64,000 nt of DNA from Spirillospora albida (GCF_000718255.1 NZ_JOFJ01000008.1:173936-237935), one strand, 5' to 3'; positions 17,076-26,213 are shown, numbered from the stretch's first letter. Program-made: numbers and translations. The notes: generated from the letters alone by a model not told the origin.

Positions 17076-17831
17076 TCAGGCGGCGGAACCGGGCTCCTCG
17101 GCCGGACGCGCGGTCTCCGGCGGCGGAACCGGGGCCGGGGCCTCGGTCACCGTCCCGTCCGGCCTCACCCGCAGCGGAGCCACCCGGAAGCCGAGGACGT
17201 ACCAGACGGTGTCGAACAGCGTCCGGAGCGTCGCGCGCATCGACGGGTCGCCGAGGTAGACCTCGTCGACCGCGGCCTGGGCGGGGGCGAGGCGCTTGAC
17301 GTAGAAGGCGAGGTCGACCTCCTCGCCGGGCGGCAGGACGTCGGTGTCCCGGAACCTGACCTGGGACACCCCGGTCATCCCCGGCCGGTGGTCGAAGATC
17401 CACCGCCAGCGGTCGTCGTAGTACACGGCGAGGTCGTAGGTCTCCGGGCGCGGCCCGACGAGCGTCATGTCGCCCCGCAGGACGTTCACGAGCTGCGGGA
17501 TCTCGTCCAGGTAGTAGCGGCGCAGCACGCGGCCGACCCGGGTGACGCGGGGGTCGTGGGTGGCGGTGACGGTGAGCCCGCCGACGCCCTGCCGCATCGT
17601 CCGGAACTTGTACATGGTGAACGGCCGGCCGCCCTGGCCCACGCGCGTCTGCCGGAAGATGCCGGGGCCGCGGCTCGTCAGCCGCACCAGGAGGTAGACG
17701 ACGAGCAGCAGCGGGACGGACAGCAGCGTCAGCCCGGTGAGCGCGACCGTGATGTCCAGGGCGCGGCGGCCGACCGAGGGCGGGATGCCGTGGGAGGCGT
17801 CGAGGGGACGGGCGATGAGTTCCTCGGGCAT
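17076..17831 (-). CDS. Undecaprenyl-phosphate sugar-1-phosphate transferase (initiating EPS transferase)
   Basis: 251 residues of the WcaJ/PglC catalytic type. One hydrophobic segment (about 28-50) is followed by FRQTRVGQGGRPFTMYKFRTMR, then LRRYYLDEIPQLVNVLRGDMTLVGPRPE. The DE pair and GPRPE are the family hallmarks. It transfers a sugar phosphate to undecaprenyl phosphate to start repeat-unit synthesis at the inner face of the membrane. It is a short form without the N-terminal multi-pass region of CpsE/WbaP. The C-terminus is a Pro/Glu-rich tail. It starts 2 nt after the stop of the flippase frame. Confidence 0.92.
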   Translation of the reverse strand: MPEELIARPLDASHGIPPSVGRRALDITVALTGLTLLSVPLLLVVYLLVRLTSRGPGIFRQTRVGQGGRPFTMYKFRTMRQGVGGLTVTATHDPRVTRVGRVLRRYYLDEIPQLVNVLRGDMTLVGPRPETYDLAVYYDDRWRWIFDHRPGMTGVSQVRFRDTDVLPPGEEVDLAFYVKRLAPAQAAVDEVYLGDPSMRATLRTLFDTVWYVLGFRVAPLRVRPDGTVTEAPAPVPPPETARPAEEPGSAA

Positions 17832-17833
17832 GG

Positions 17834-20557
17834 TCACCCCTTGTTCTTGACGTGCTGGAACCAGGCCAGCAGGGCCGCGGTGGTGGCGATGAAGGAGACG
17901 GAGGTGGCGACGGCGGCGCCGACCGCTCCATGCGCGGGGATCAGGAGGACGCCGAGCACGACCACGACGAGCAGGCCGATGCCCTGCCCGGTGGACGCGG
18001 CGCCCGGACGGCCCACCCCGTAGAGGTAGGCCATGATGAGGCCGGTGACGCCGAACGTGATGACGCCGGCGAGGCGGATGTAGGTGGGCACGACCGCGTC
18101 GTCGAACACGTCGCCGAAGACCCACGGCAGCGCGGTCCCGGCGATGAGCGCGAGCGGCAGCGCGGCGAGGACGGAGACGCCGAGCGCGGGCAGGATGAGG
18201 GCGGCGGTGCGGCGCGCGGCGCTCCGCGCGTCCTCCCGGGCGAAGTCCGGGTACAGGACGTAGTTCACCGCGAGGCCGGGCAGCTGGACGAGCTCGGCGA
18301 ACTTGCTCGCGACCGTGTAGACGCCGAGCACCTTCGGCCCGGCGAGCGCGCCGAGCAGCGCCATGTCGAAGCGGAGCTGGAGCAGGTCGATGAGCTGGCC
18401 GGCGTAGCCGCGGAACCCGTATCCGGCGATCGCCGCGCCGAGCCGCCGGTCGGCGCGCCCCCAGCCGCGGAAGTAGCCGCGCCGCGCGAGCCGCCGGGCG
18501 ATCCACGCGGTGGCGGCGAGGTCGGCGAGGACGAGGCCGGCGATGAGGGCGCCCGGCCCGTGCCAGCCGAGCAGGAGCGCGACGTAGATCGGCAGGAAGA
18601 CGAACTCCTCGACGGCGATGGCGAGGCTCGCGCCGTTCTGGTCGTCGGTGCCCTGGAGGAGGCCCTTGCCGACGGACACGAACCCCTGCGTGAAGGCGGG
18701 GACGGCCGCCGCGAGCGTGACCCAGACGCCGAACGAGTCGAAGAACACGAGGAGGAGCAGCGGGCTGAGCGCGAGCCACACGACCGCCGCCGTGACGGCC
18801 CCGATGACGGTCAGCCACGCGAGCGTGGGCCGCACCCGGCTGCGGACGGGCTCCTCGCGTGCGAGGAAGTAGGGCGCGGCGGCGGGCAGGCCGCCGTTGG
18901 ACAGGTGGCAGAGCAGCCCCGGCAGGATCCGGACCAGCGTGAACGCCCCGACCAGCTCCGGGCCGCCGACCCGGGCGACGAGGATCGTCGCGAGCCCGAG
19001 CGACCCGAGCGCGCCCATCCGCCCCGCCATGTTGCCCGCGACCAGGCCGATCAGCCTTCTCCTCATCGCGGTGCCCTTGGCGTCGGGCTTCGGGGGCCCT
19101 CCTTCGGCGGGCGCCGCGCGCGGTCGCCGCGTCACTCCGGCCCGTCCGGGGACTCCTTGCGCGCTCAGGGATTTCGCTCCGCTCATCCCCGGCTTCCCAC
19201 GCGATCGCAGCGTCCGGGGAGGCGGGGGACGAAAGGGCGATGGCTTCCGGCGGCCGTGGAGTTCGAGGGCGGCGATGAGGCCGAAGAAGGCGAAGCCGTG
19301 CCGGTAGTGCAGGACCTCGTAGAACAGCCCGCAGATGAGGAACACGACGAGGAGCGCCCCGAACAGCTCCGGGCGCGGGACGAGCCGCGCGTAGGCGGGC
19401 GCCAGCGCGTCCCGCCGCGCGATCCGCACGCACATCCGCACCAGCACGACCAGCAGGAGGATCAGCGCGAGCCCGCCGATGAACCCGCGCTCCAGGACGG
19501 ACGCGATGTAGTCGTTGTGCGCCTCCCGGACGTACGTCTCCTGCTCGACGAGCATCCGGTGCTCGGTCTGACCCGCGCCGATGCCCCACGGGTGCTCCTG
19601 CGCCTCGATCATGTGCCACGTGGTGGTGAACACGGTGCTGCGCGAGTCGGTGCTCTCACCGGTCGTCCGGCCGATGGAGTCGCGCAGGAGCGGGGACGTC
19701 TGGCTCGCGCGGTCGAGGTACGGCTGGATGTCGATCTGCGTGACGACCGTGACCGCGCCCCCGCCGAGGAAGGCGGCCGCCGCGCCGATCGCGATGGCGT
19801 GGTGCGCCTTGCCCTCGCGGAACAGCCGGAACAGGTGGCCGAGCAGCAGCGCGCAGCTCAGCGCGAGCAGGCCGCCGTTGGAGCCGGTCAGCAGCTCGGC
19901 GGCGAGCAGGACGCCGCACACGGTCCGGCGCTGCCACGCCTTCTCCGGGAAGCGGGTGGCGCGCGCGATGAAGAAGACGCAGATGAACCAGTTGGCCGTG
20001 TAGTTCGCGTCGCCGAACGTGAACATCAGGCGCTCGCCGTCGGGCTGCTTGCCGGACAGCGTGTCGTTGCCGATGGCGAAGCCGAACATCATGACGAGGG
20101 CGTAGAACGTGCCGATCCAGACGAACGAGCGCAGCGCGACGCGGAGCAGCGACGCGTCCCGCCCGAGGGTGGCGATGCAGACCGCCCACATCAGCACGAA
20201 CAGGTCCTTGACCAGGGTGAGCACGCCGACGTCGTCGTTGGCGAGCGCCGCGAGCCCGCCCGCGATGACCGTGAGCAGGGTGGGCAGCAGGAACGGCCAC
20301 CGGACGGGTACCTTCCGCGTCCCCGCCCACAGGAACGTGGTGACGATGAGCCCGACCAGGACGACGTCGGGCAGCCCCGTGTTGCCGGGCCCCGGCGCCA
20401 GCCCGAACGGCATCAGCATCGGCAGGGACGCGACGCCCGCGACGAGGACGACCGCCTCCGGCCGCCACCGCCGCCGCAGCGGAGCGGCGGCCCCGGCCCC
20501 GGCGCCGGCCCCGCTCCCTCCCGGCGCCTCCGGTGGCGCCGCCGCCGTCACCGTCAT
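17834..20557 (-). CDS. O-antigen ligase/polymerase (Wzy-like) and flippase (Wzx-like) in one open reading frame
   Basis: 907 codons without a stop. Residues 1-430 form a multi-pass O-antigen ligase/polymerase (about ten hydrophobic segments, with the Wzy loop EAHNDYIASVLERGFIGG). Residues about 431-497 form a basic, Pro-rich linker without membrane helices. From residue 498 (MRRRLIGLVAGNMAGRMG) there is a polysaccharide export flippase with about twelve helices. Either this is a true fusion coupling flipping to polymerisation, or two proteins are made, the second from the internal ATG at 19066 with AAGGG upstream. A frameshift in the linker is also possible, since stops exist only in one neighbouring frame. 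The start overlaps the upstream glycosyltransferase stop (ATGA). Confidence 0.8.
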   Translation of the reverse strand: MTVTAAAPPEAPGGSGAGAGAGAAAPLRRRWRPEAVVLVAGVASLPMLMPFGLAPGPGNTGLPDVVLVGLIVTTFLWAGTRKVPVRWPFLLPTLLTVIAGGLAALANDDVGVLTLVKDLFVLMWAVCIATLGRDASLLRVALRSFVWIGTFYALVMMFGFAIGNDTLSGKQPDGERLMFTFGDANYTANWFICVFFIARATRFPEKAWQRRTVCGVLLAAELLTGSNGGLLALSCALLLGHLFRLFREGKAHHAIAIGAAAAFLGGGAVTVVTQIDIQPYLDRASQTSPLLRDSIGRTTGESTDSRSTVFTTTWHMIEAQEHPWGIGAGQTEHRMLVEQETYVREAHNDYIASVLERGFIGGLALILLLVVLVRMCVRIARRDALAPAYARLVPRPELFGALLVVFLICGLFYEVLHYRHGFAFFGLIAALELHGRRKPSPFRPPPPRTLRSRGKPGMSGAKSLSAQGVPGRAGVTRRPRAAPAEGGPPKPDAKGTAMRRRLIGLVAGNMAGRMGALGSLGLATILVARVGGPELVGAFTLVRILPGLLCHLSNGGLPAAAPYFLAREEPVRSRVRPTLAWLTVIGAVTAAVVWLALSPLLLLVFFDSFGVWVTLAAAVPAFTQGFVSVGKGLLQGTDDQNGASLAIAVEEFVFLPIYVALLLGWHGPGALIAGLVLADLAATAWIARRLARRGYFRGWGRADRRLGAAIAGYGFRGYAGQLIDLLQLRFDMALLGALAGPKVLGVYTVASKFAELVQLPGLAVNYVLYPDFAREDARSAARRTAALILPALGVSVLAALPLALIAGTALPWVFGDVFDDAVVPTYIRLAGVITFGVTGLIMAYLYGVGRPGAASTGQGIGLLVVVVLGVLLIPAHGAVGAAVATSVSFIATTAALLAWFQHVKNKG
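19064..19078 (-). promoter_or_regulatory. Candidate internal ribosome binding site and ATG for a separate Wzx flippase
   Basis: On the minus strand AAGGG lies 7 nt before ATG 19066, exactly where the flippase domain begins. Initiation here would give a free 410-residue flippase even though the upstream polymerase frame reads through. Confidence 0.5.
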
Positions 20558-21792
20558 GACCGCGGGCGGGGGCGCCGGGACGTGCCCCGGTACGTCTCGT
20601 CCAGGACGGTGCCGAGGTGCGCCGGGGAGAACCACGGGCCGACCCGGGCGCGGGCCCGCTCCGCCATCCGGTCGGCGGCGGCCGGGTCGTCCAGCATGGC
20701 CGTGACGGCGGCCGCCAGCCCCGCCGGGTCCTCCGGCGCGCAGAGCAGGCCCGTCTCGCCGGCGAGCACGAGGTCCTGGTTGGACGGCACGGCCGTCGCG
20801 ACGAGCGGAATGCCGGCGCCGATCGCCTCCACCAGCACGCAGGGCAGGCCCTCCCAGCGGCTCGGCATCGCCATCAGGTCGAACGCGGGCAGGACGGCGG
20901 CGACGTCGTCGCGGTGCCCGAGCCAGCGCATCCGGTCCGCGATGCCGAGCCTCGCGGTGAGCCGCGCCAGCCCGCCGGCCATCGGGCCGCCGCCCACCCA
21001 CAGTCCGAACACGTCGTCCGGCAGCCGCGCCATCGCCTTCGCGAAGATCTCCGGGCCCTTCTGGAACTGGAGCCGCCCGACCGCGCCGACGACCTTCACG
21101 CCGAGCGGCAGGTCGAGGGCGCGGCGCGCCTGCGCCCGGGACCCGGGGGCGGTCGCGAACGCGTCGACGTCCACGGCCGGGTAGGTCAGCCGCACCCGCT
21201 CCGGCGTGGTGAGGCCGAGCCGCAGCGCGGTCGTCACCGTGTCCGACCCGACGCCGAGGAACGCGTCGGTGTGCTTCGCGGCGATCCGCTCCAGGCGGAT
21301 GTAGGCGGTGCGCCGGGCGGCGGACTGGAACTCGTTGAACGGGAACCCGTGCCACGTGTGGACGATGCGGGGGATCCCGGCGCGGGCCGCCGCGAGCCGC
21401 CCGATGACGCCCGCCTTCGAGGAGTGCGTGTGGACGACGTCGTACCGGCCCTCCGCCAGCACCCGCGTCAGCGTCCGCAGCGCGGCGAGGTCGTCGCGCG
21501 GTGAGATCTGCGGCACCAGCCGCCCCACCTGCGCGACCTCCATCCCGGCGCGGTGCGCGTCCGGCGTGAGGTCGCCGGCCGCGGCGCGCGCGACCGCCTC
21601 GTCCCCGTACAGGACGACGTCGCCGCTGGTGGACGGCTCGCTGTCCATGCCGACGCCGCCGGTGATGAGCGCCCGCTCGTACGCGCCGTCCGGCAGCGCC
21701 AGCAGGCCGTTCAGGGCGACCCGGCCGCCGCCGCCGTTAAAGCGGGTGATCACGGTCGCGACGCGCAGCTTCCTGTCCGTACTCACGGTCAC
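20554..21792 (-). CDS. GT4-family glycosyltransferase
   Basis: 412 residues with a GT-B fold. The N-terminal domain has the glycine-rich loop TRFNGGGGRVALNGL and VVHTHSSKAGVIGRLAA. The C-terminal donor domain has VGRLQFQKGPEIFAKAM and the EX7E-like region MPSRWEGLPCVLVEAIGAG. It adds a sugar from a nucleotide donor to the lipid-linked repeat unit. It is the only glycosyltransferase in the cluster besides the initiating enzyme, so the repeat unit is either short or completed by genes elsewhere. GTG start at 21792, with GTG 21786 as an alternative. The stop overlaps the ligase start. Confidence 0.9.
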   Translation of the reverse strand: MTVSTDRKLRVATVITRFNGGGGRVALNGLLALPDGAYERALITGGVGMDSEPSTSGDVVLYGDEAVARAAAGDLTPDAHRAGMEVAQVGRLVPQISPRDDLAALRTLTRVLAEGRYDVVHTHSSKAGVIGRLAAARAGIPRIVHTWHGFPFNEFQSAARRTAYIRLERIAAKHTDAFLGVGSDTVTTALRLGLTTPERVRLTYPAVDVDAFATAPGSRAQARRALDLPLGVKVVGAVGRLQFQKGPEIFAKAMARLPDDVFGLWVGGGPMAGGLARLTARLGIADRMRWLGHRDDVAAVLPAFDLMAMPSRWEGLPCVLVEAIGAGIPLVATAVPSNQDLVLAGETGLLCAPEDPAGLAAAVTAMLDDPAAADRMAERARARVGPWFSPAHLGTVLDETYRGTSRRPRPRS

Positions 21793-21793
21793 C

Positions 21794-22957
21794 TCACAGG
21801 CCGGGGAGGGCGCCGCGGCGCCCCGTGCCGCAGCGGGGAGGCACGGGCGGGGGCCGCCGTGCCGGGCGGTACTCGGGCAGCAGCCGGCGCAGCAGCAGCC
21901 GCACCTCGTCGGCGGAGCCGGCCGCCGCCGCCAGCGACAGCGCGTCGACCAGCCGCGGTGTCCCGGCGGGCGGCGGCGCGGGCCGGGTCCCCCAGATCTT
22001 CGGGTGGGCGGTCGGGACGCGCCGCTCGGAGTCCGCGAACGCCTTCTCGGTGAGCTTCTCGCCCGGCCCCAGCCCGCTGAACCGGATCGTCACCGCGGAC
22101 GGCCGCAGCTGCGCCGCGTACCGCTGCACCAGGTCCAGCACGGGGACGGGCCCGCCGACGTCGAGGACGAACGTCTCGGCCTCCTCCGCCAGCGCCGCCG
22201 CCTCGACCAGCAGGCCCGCGGCCTCCGCCACCGTCATGACGTGCCGCGCCGCCTCCGGATGCGCGACCGTGATGACCTCGCCCGCCGCGATCCGGCGGGC
22301 GAGCGGGTCGAGCGGCGCGCCCGGCCCGCCGATCACGGCGCCGACCCGGACGGCAGCGAAGCACGTCGGGCCGCCCGTCGCGGTCTGCAGCAGCAACTCC
22401 CCGATCCGCATCGTCGCGCCCAGTACCGACGTCGGCTCCGCCGCCAGGTCGGACGACACGAACACGAGCCGCCGGACCCCGTGCCGGACCGCGCTGCCCA
22501 CCACGTGCCGGGTGCCGGTCACGTTGGCGGCGACGCCGCGGCACGGGTCGCTCTCGACCGCGGCGAGCCGGTACCGGCCCGCCGTGTGGAACAGCAGTTC
22601 GGGCCGGGCGTCGCCGATGACGCCGTCGACGCGGGCCGCGTCCCGCACGTCCGCCTCGGCGAGCGTGACGAGGGACCCCGCCGGCGTCGCGGCCAGCTCG
22701 CGGCCGAGCCGCTCCAGCCCGCGCCCGTCCTTGTCGACGAGGCACAGGGCGGCGGGCCCGAGCCGGCCGAGCCCGCGGCTCAGCGCGCCGCCGACCGTCC
22801 CGCACGCGCCGGTGACGAGCACCCGGCGGCCGCGTACGAGGCGCCGCCCTCGCTGCGACGCGAGGACGACCTCGTCCCGGCCCATCGGCAGCGCGGGCGG
22901 CCCGGCCCCGGCCGGGGCGGCGGCCCGGCCGGAGCGGCGCGGCGGGAACCAGCGCAC
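21794..22957 (-). CDS. FlaA1/CapD-like nucleotide-sugar dehydratase homologue with altered active site
   Basis: 387 residues of the membrane-free FlaA1 type. The NAD-binding motif is VLVTGACGTVG (about residues 44-54). The active-site block normally reads S-T-D-K-A...MG-A-x-K-R. Here it is SSDLAAEPTSVLGATMR: the catalytic Lys after Asp is Leu and the later Lys is Met. The protein may therefore bind NAD and nucleotide-sugar without normal 4,6-dehydration. GTG start 22957 is 3 nt downstream of the aminotransferase stop. A shorter start at ATG 22885 is possible. The C-terminus is Arg/Pro-rich. Confidence 0.85.
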   Translation of the reverse strand: MRWFPPRRSGRAAAPAGAGPPALPMGRDEVVLASQRGRRLVRGRRVLVTGACGTVGGALSRGLGRLGPAALCLVDKDGRGLERLGRELAATPAGSLVTLAEADVRDAARVDGVIGDARPELLFHTAGRYRLAAVESDPCRGVAANVTGTRHVVGSAVRHGVRRLVFVSSDLAAEPTSVLGATMRIGELLLQTATGGPTCFAAVRVGAVIGGPGAPLDPLARRIAAGEVITVAHPEAARHVMTVAEAAGLLVEAAALAEEAETFVLDVGGPVPVLDLVQRYAAQLRPSAVTIRFSGLGPGEKLTEKAFADSERRVPTAHPKIWGTRPAPPPAGTPRLVDALSLAAAAGSADEVRLLLRRLLPEYRPARRPPPVPPRCGTGRRGALPGL

Positions 22958-22959
22958 GG

Positions 22960-24108
22960 TCAGCCCCGGGTCCGCAGGGCCTCGGTGAGGGCCGCGACGA
23001 CGCGGTCCTGGCCGTCCGGCGACAGCCCCGGGTACAGCGGCAGCGACAGCAGCTGCTCGGCGACCCGGTCGGTCACCGGCAGCCGCCCGCACTCCTCCTC
23101 GCCGAGCAGCTCCCGGTACGCCGTCAGCTGATGCGCCGGGATGAAGTGGACGGACGTCGCGACGCCCGCCGCCTGCAGCTCGTCCCCGACGACGTCGCGG
23201 TCCGGGACGCGCACCTGGTAGAGGTGCCAGGCGTGCCGCACGTCGGCGGGCAGGCCGCGCTGCGGCAGGATCAGGCCGGGGACGTCGGCCAGCGCCGCGT
23301 CGTAGCGGGCGACGAGCTCCTCCCGGGCGCGCTGCCAGTCCGGCAGCGCGCGGAGCTGGGCCCGCCCGATCGCCGCCTGGACGTCGGTCATGTTCGCCTT
23401 CAGCCCGATCGTCTTCAGGTCGTACCGCCAGCTGCCGCCCGGCATGTACCGCTTCCACGCGTCCTTGCTGAGGCCGTGCAGCCGCATCGCGCGGACCCGG
23501 TCGGCGAGCTCCTCGTCGCTCGTCGCGACCGCGCCGCCCTCGCCGATCGGCAGGTTCTTCGTCGCGTAGAAGGAGAAGCACGCCGCGAACGACGACGACC
23601 CGACCGGGGCGCCGCCGCGGGCCGCGCCCGGCCCGTGCGCGGTGTCCTCCACGATCCGCGACCGGTCGAGGCCGGCCGCGGCGGCGAGCGCCGGCACGTC
23701 CACCGGGTAGCCCGCCTGGTTCTGCGTGACCATCGCGGCGGGCTTCACCCGGGCGGCGGCCGCGGCCACCGTCTCCGGGCTCGGCACCAGCGTGTCCTCG
23801 TCGATGTCGACCAGGACGGGCCGGTGCCCCGCGTGCAGGATCGCGTTGATCGCTCCGCAGAACGTCAGGCTCGGGGTCAGCACCGGCGAGCCGGGCGGCA
23901 GGCCCATCGCGCGCAGGCACAGCTCCAGCGCGGTCGTGCAGGAGGCGACCGCGACGACGTGCGCCGCGCCGAGATGGTCGGCGAACTCCTGCTCGAAGGC
24001 GGCCGTCTGCGGGCCCGTGGTGATCCAGCCGGAGTCGAGGACCTTGACGACCGCGTCGGACACCTCGTCCGCGAGCGGGGGGACGTTGAAGGGAACGGTC
24101 GAGCTCAT
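22960..24108 (-). CDS. DegT/DnrJ/EryC1/StrS-family sugar aminotransferase
   Basis: 382 residues. This PLP enzyme aminates keto-sugars on nucleotide carriers. Visible motifs are the substrate/PLP region SGWITTGPQT, ASCTTALEL, EDTAHGPGA, and the Schiff-base lysine in FSFYATKNLPIGEGG. Length is normal for the family. It sits between the Wzz-like gene (4-nt gap) and the altered FlaA1 homologue; normally a FlaA1 dehydratase would supply its keto substrate. The repeat unit probably contains an amino-deoxy sugar. Confidence 0.93.
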   Translation of the reverse strand: MSSTVPFNVPPLADEVSDAVVKVLDSGWITTGPQTAAFEQEFADHLGAAHVVAVASCTTALELCLRAMGLPPGSPVLTPSLTFCGAINAILHAGHRPVLVDIDEDTLVPSPETVAAAAARVKPAAMVTQNQAGYPVDVPALAAAAGLDRSRIVEDTAHGPGAARGGAPVGSSSFAACFSFYATKNLPIGEGGAVATSDEELADRVRAMRLHGLSKDAWKRYMPGGSWRYDLKTIGLKANMTDVQAAIGRAQLRALPDWQRAREELVARYDAALADVPGLILPQRGLPADVRHAWHLYQVRVPDRDVVGDELQAAGVATSVHFIPAHQLTAYRELLGEEECGRLPVTDRVAEQLLSLPLYPGLSPDGQDRVVAALTEALRTRG

Positions 24109-24112
24109 GGAG

Positions 24113-25450
24113 TTACCTCTTGTTCCTCTGGGAGGTGGCGATGACGCCGAGCAGCGGCCATCCGGACGCGGTGACCAGGTCGCGGACCGCCGCGAGGCCC
24201 GAGACGGGGGTGACGGGACCGGCGACCACGATCACGCCGACCGCGTCGTCGGCGCCCGGGTCGATGTCCTCGAAGGCGTGCACGTGGCAGAGCGCCCGGA
24301 ACGGGACGGGCTGGGTGGACTCGGACGCGGTCTCCGCGGCGGTGGCCACCTCGGCCGCCTGCTGCGTCGCGACGGCGGCGCCGCCCGCGCGCACCACGGA
24401 CGTGCTCTTCCTTCCCTCCGGGCCCGTGCTGTTGGACGACGGCGCTCCGTCGCGCCCACCGGTGCGCACGACCTTCGTCGTGTCGCCGTAGACGGCGGCC
24501 GCGATCTTCGACACCAGATCGGCGGGCAGGCGGCCCGGGGCGCCCACCAGCGTGACGCGGGCGCAGCCCTCCCGCTTCGCCGCGAGCCGGATCCGCCGGC
24601 CCAGGTCGGCGAGCTCCGCCGGGCTTCCGTCCGCCCGGCCGAGCAGCGGAACCCCGAGCCGGTCGGCGACCCGCCGCTGCCCCGGGACCGTCGGGCGGAC
24701 CATCTCCGCCACCACCGCGATGAGGATCCCGCCGACCAGCCCGACCAGGCCCGCGATCGCCGCCATCATGATCATCGGGTTCTGCTCGGGCCGCAGCACC
24801 GCGGGCTGCACCACCGACGCGGTGCCCGCCGCCGACAGCTGCGTCCGCAGGTCCGAGCGGTTGGACCGCAGGTCGGTCAGCTCCGCCTGCACGCGCTCGC
24901 GCTCGTTCGCCGCGCCGATGTCGGGGACCGGCTGCGCGCCCGCCCGCCGCGCGAGCGGGCCCAGCCGCTTCTCCAGCTCCCGGATGCGCTTGTCGAGGGC
25001 GCCGATCTGCCGCGTGATCGTCCCCTGGTTCGACTCGTTGATCTCCTCGACCACGGCCGCGCCGATCGTGTCGGCGAGCCTCGTCGCGACCGCGGGGTCG
25101 CGGTCCTTGACCGTCAGCTCGACGACCGTGGACGTCCCGAGACCGGTCACCCCGATCGCCTTCGCGACCTTCTGCGGGGAGCGGTCGGCGCCCGTCTCGT
25201 CCAGCACCTCCACCAGGAGGTTCCGGCTGGTCGCGAACGCCTTGACCTGGCTGACCACGATGCTGACGCCCGCGTCGCCGGCCGCCGCGTCCGTCGCCCT
25301 GCCGCTGGCCTGCAGCCGGGTCTCCGCCACGGCGGGCGGTTCCTTCCCCTGCATCCAGAAGCCCACAAGCGCCAACGGGAGAACCGTCATGACCAGCAGG
25401 AGCGCCCAGTAGCTGCGCAGGACGCGGGCGGCGACCTCGTCGATCTCCAT
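24113..25450 (-). CDS. Wzz/YveK-like polysaccharide chain-length determinant
   Basis: 445 residues. The first membrane helix is at about 15-35 (YWALLLVMTVLPLALVGFW). A periplasmic alpha-helical region follows with coiled-coil potential (about 130-190, many Arg/Glu/Leu) and a second helix at about 222-245. The cytoplasmic tail resembles a degraded BY-kinase fold: it has VTLVGAPGRLPADLV in place of a Walker A and a late VIVVAGPV strand. No tyrosine-rich tail is seen. It regulates polymer length with the Wzy/Wzx machinery. Start ATG follows GGAGGGAAGG. A TACGGT -10-like element (25479-25484, minus strand) could drive the whole operon. Confidence 0.85.
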   Translation of the reverse strand: MEIDEVAARVLRSYWALLLVMTVLPLALVGFWMQGKEPPAVAETRLQASGRATDAAAGDAGVSIVVSQVKAFATSRNLLVEVLDETGADRSPQKVAKAIGVTGLGTSTVVELTVKDRDPAVATRLADTIGAAVVEEINESNQGTITRQIGALDKRIRELEKRLGPLARRAGAQPVPDIGAANERERVQAELTDLRSNRSDLRTQLSAAGTASVVQPAVLRPEQNPMIMMAAIAGLVGLVGGILIAVVAEMVRPTVPGQRRVADRLGVPLLGRADGSPAELADLGRRIRLAAKREGCARVTLVGAPGRLPADLVSKIAAAVYGDTTKVVRTGGRDGAPSSNSTGPEGRKSTSVVRAGGAAVATQQAAEVATAAETASESTQPVPFRALCHVHAFEDIDPGADDAVGVIVVAGPVTPVSGLAAVRDLVTASGWPLLGVIATSQRNKR

Positions 25451-25553
25451 CGGCCTTCCCTCCGGCTCGGTAAGCGCCACCGTAGGAACGGGACTCCGGA
25501 AGGGGATCACCCAAACGACGACCCCGGACTACGCCGTTTGCACCAGGCGCCGG

Positions 25554-26213
25554 TCAGCGGTCCGGGCGCATCCCGGCGCGCATGGCCAGGGTGATCGCCT
25601 CCAGCGCCGAATGGGTCTCCAGCTTGGCGAGGAGGTTCTGCGTGTGTGTCCGGACGGTGTTGGCCGACAACCCGAGCCGCTCGGCGATCTCCGCGCGGCC
25701 GAGACCGTCGACCATGCACTGGAGGACCTCCCGCTCGCGCGGCGTGAGCGCCGCGAGGAGCCGCGCGTCGCCGTTCGGCTCCGGGGCGTCCGCGCGCAGC
25801 CGGCGCAGCACCTCGCCGAGCAGCTCCGGCGGGATCCAGCCGCCCTCCCGGGCCGCCGACCGGACGACCCGCGCCACGTGCTCGGCGCTCTCGGTCTTCG
25901 GCAGCCAGCCGACGGCGCCGCGCCGGATCGCGTCCACCATCGCGCCGAGGTCGGTCGACGCGGTCAGCATGACGACCCGGACGTCCGGATGCCGCTCCCG
26001 GAGCAGGTCCAGGACGTCCAGGCCGCTCTCCGCGCCGAGCGCCATGTCGAGGACGGCGACGTCCGGGCGCTCGGTGGCGGTGAGCGCGAGGGCGCGGCGC
26101 GCGTCGGCGGCGACGGGCAGGATCACGAGATCGGGCTCGCGGCCGAGGCGGGCGGCGAGTGCCTCGGCGAACAGCGCGTGATCGTCCACGATGAGGACCC
26201 GGGTCCGGTGCAT
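25554..26213 (-). CDS. LuxR-family response regulator beside the exopolysaccharide operon
   Basis: 219 residues. The receiver (VDDHALF, VLDMALGAESG phospho-acceptor, LPKTESA lysine) is followed by a LuxR HTH (LTPREREVLQCMVDGLGRAEIAERLGLSANTVRTH). No histidine kinase is adjacent, so it is an orphan. It lies 103 nt upstream of the Wzz-like gene on the same strand and is a natural candidate regulator of the operon; that is inference from position only. Start ATG 26213 gives MHRTRVLIVDDH. Confidence 0.9.
   Translation of the reverse strand: MHRTRVLIVDDHALFAEALAARLGREPDLVILPVAADARRALALTATERPDVAVLDMALGAESGLDVLDLLRERHPDVRVVMLTASTDLGAMVDAIRRGAVGWLPKTESAEHVARVVRSAAREGGWIPPELLGEVLRRLRADAPEPNGDARLLAALTPREREVLQCMVDGLGRAEIAERLGLSANTVRTHTQNLLAKLETHSALEAITLAMRAGMRPDR

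Noticed and set aside
17852..21184. A 1110-codon plus-strand open frame across the exopolysaccharide genes
   Set aside because: Low-complexity Glu/Arg/Asp translation antisense to clearly recognisable membrane proteins and a glycosyltransferase.
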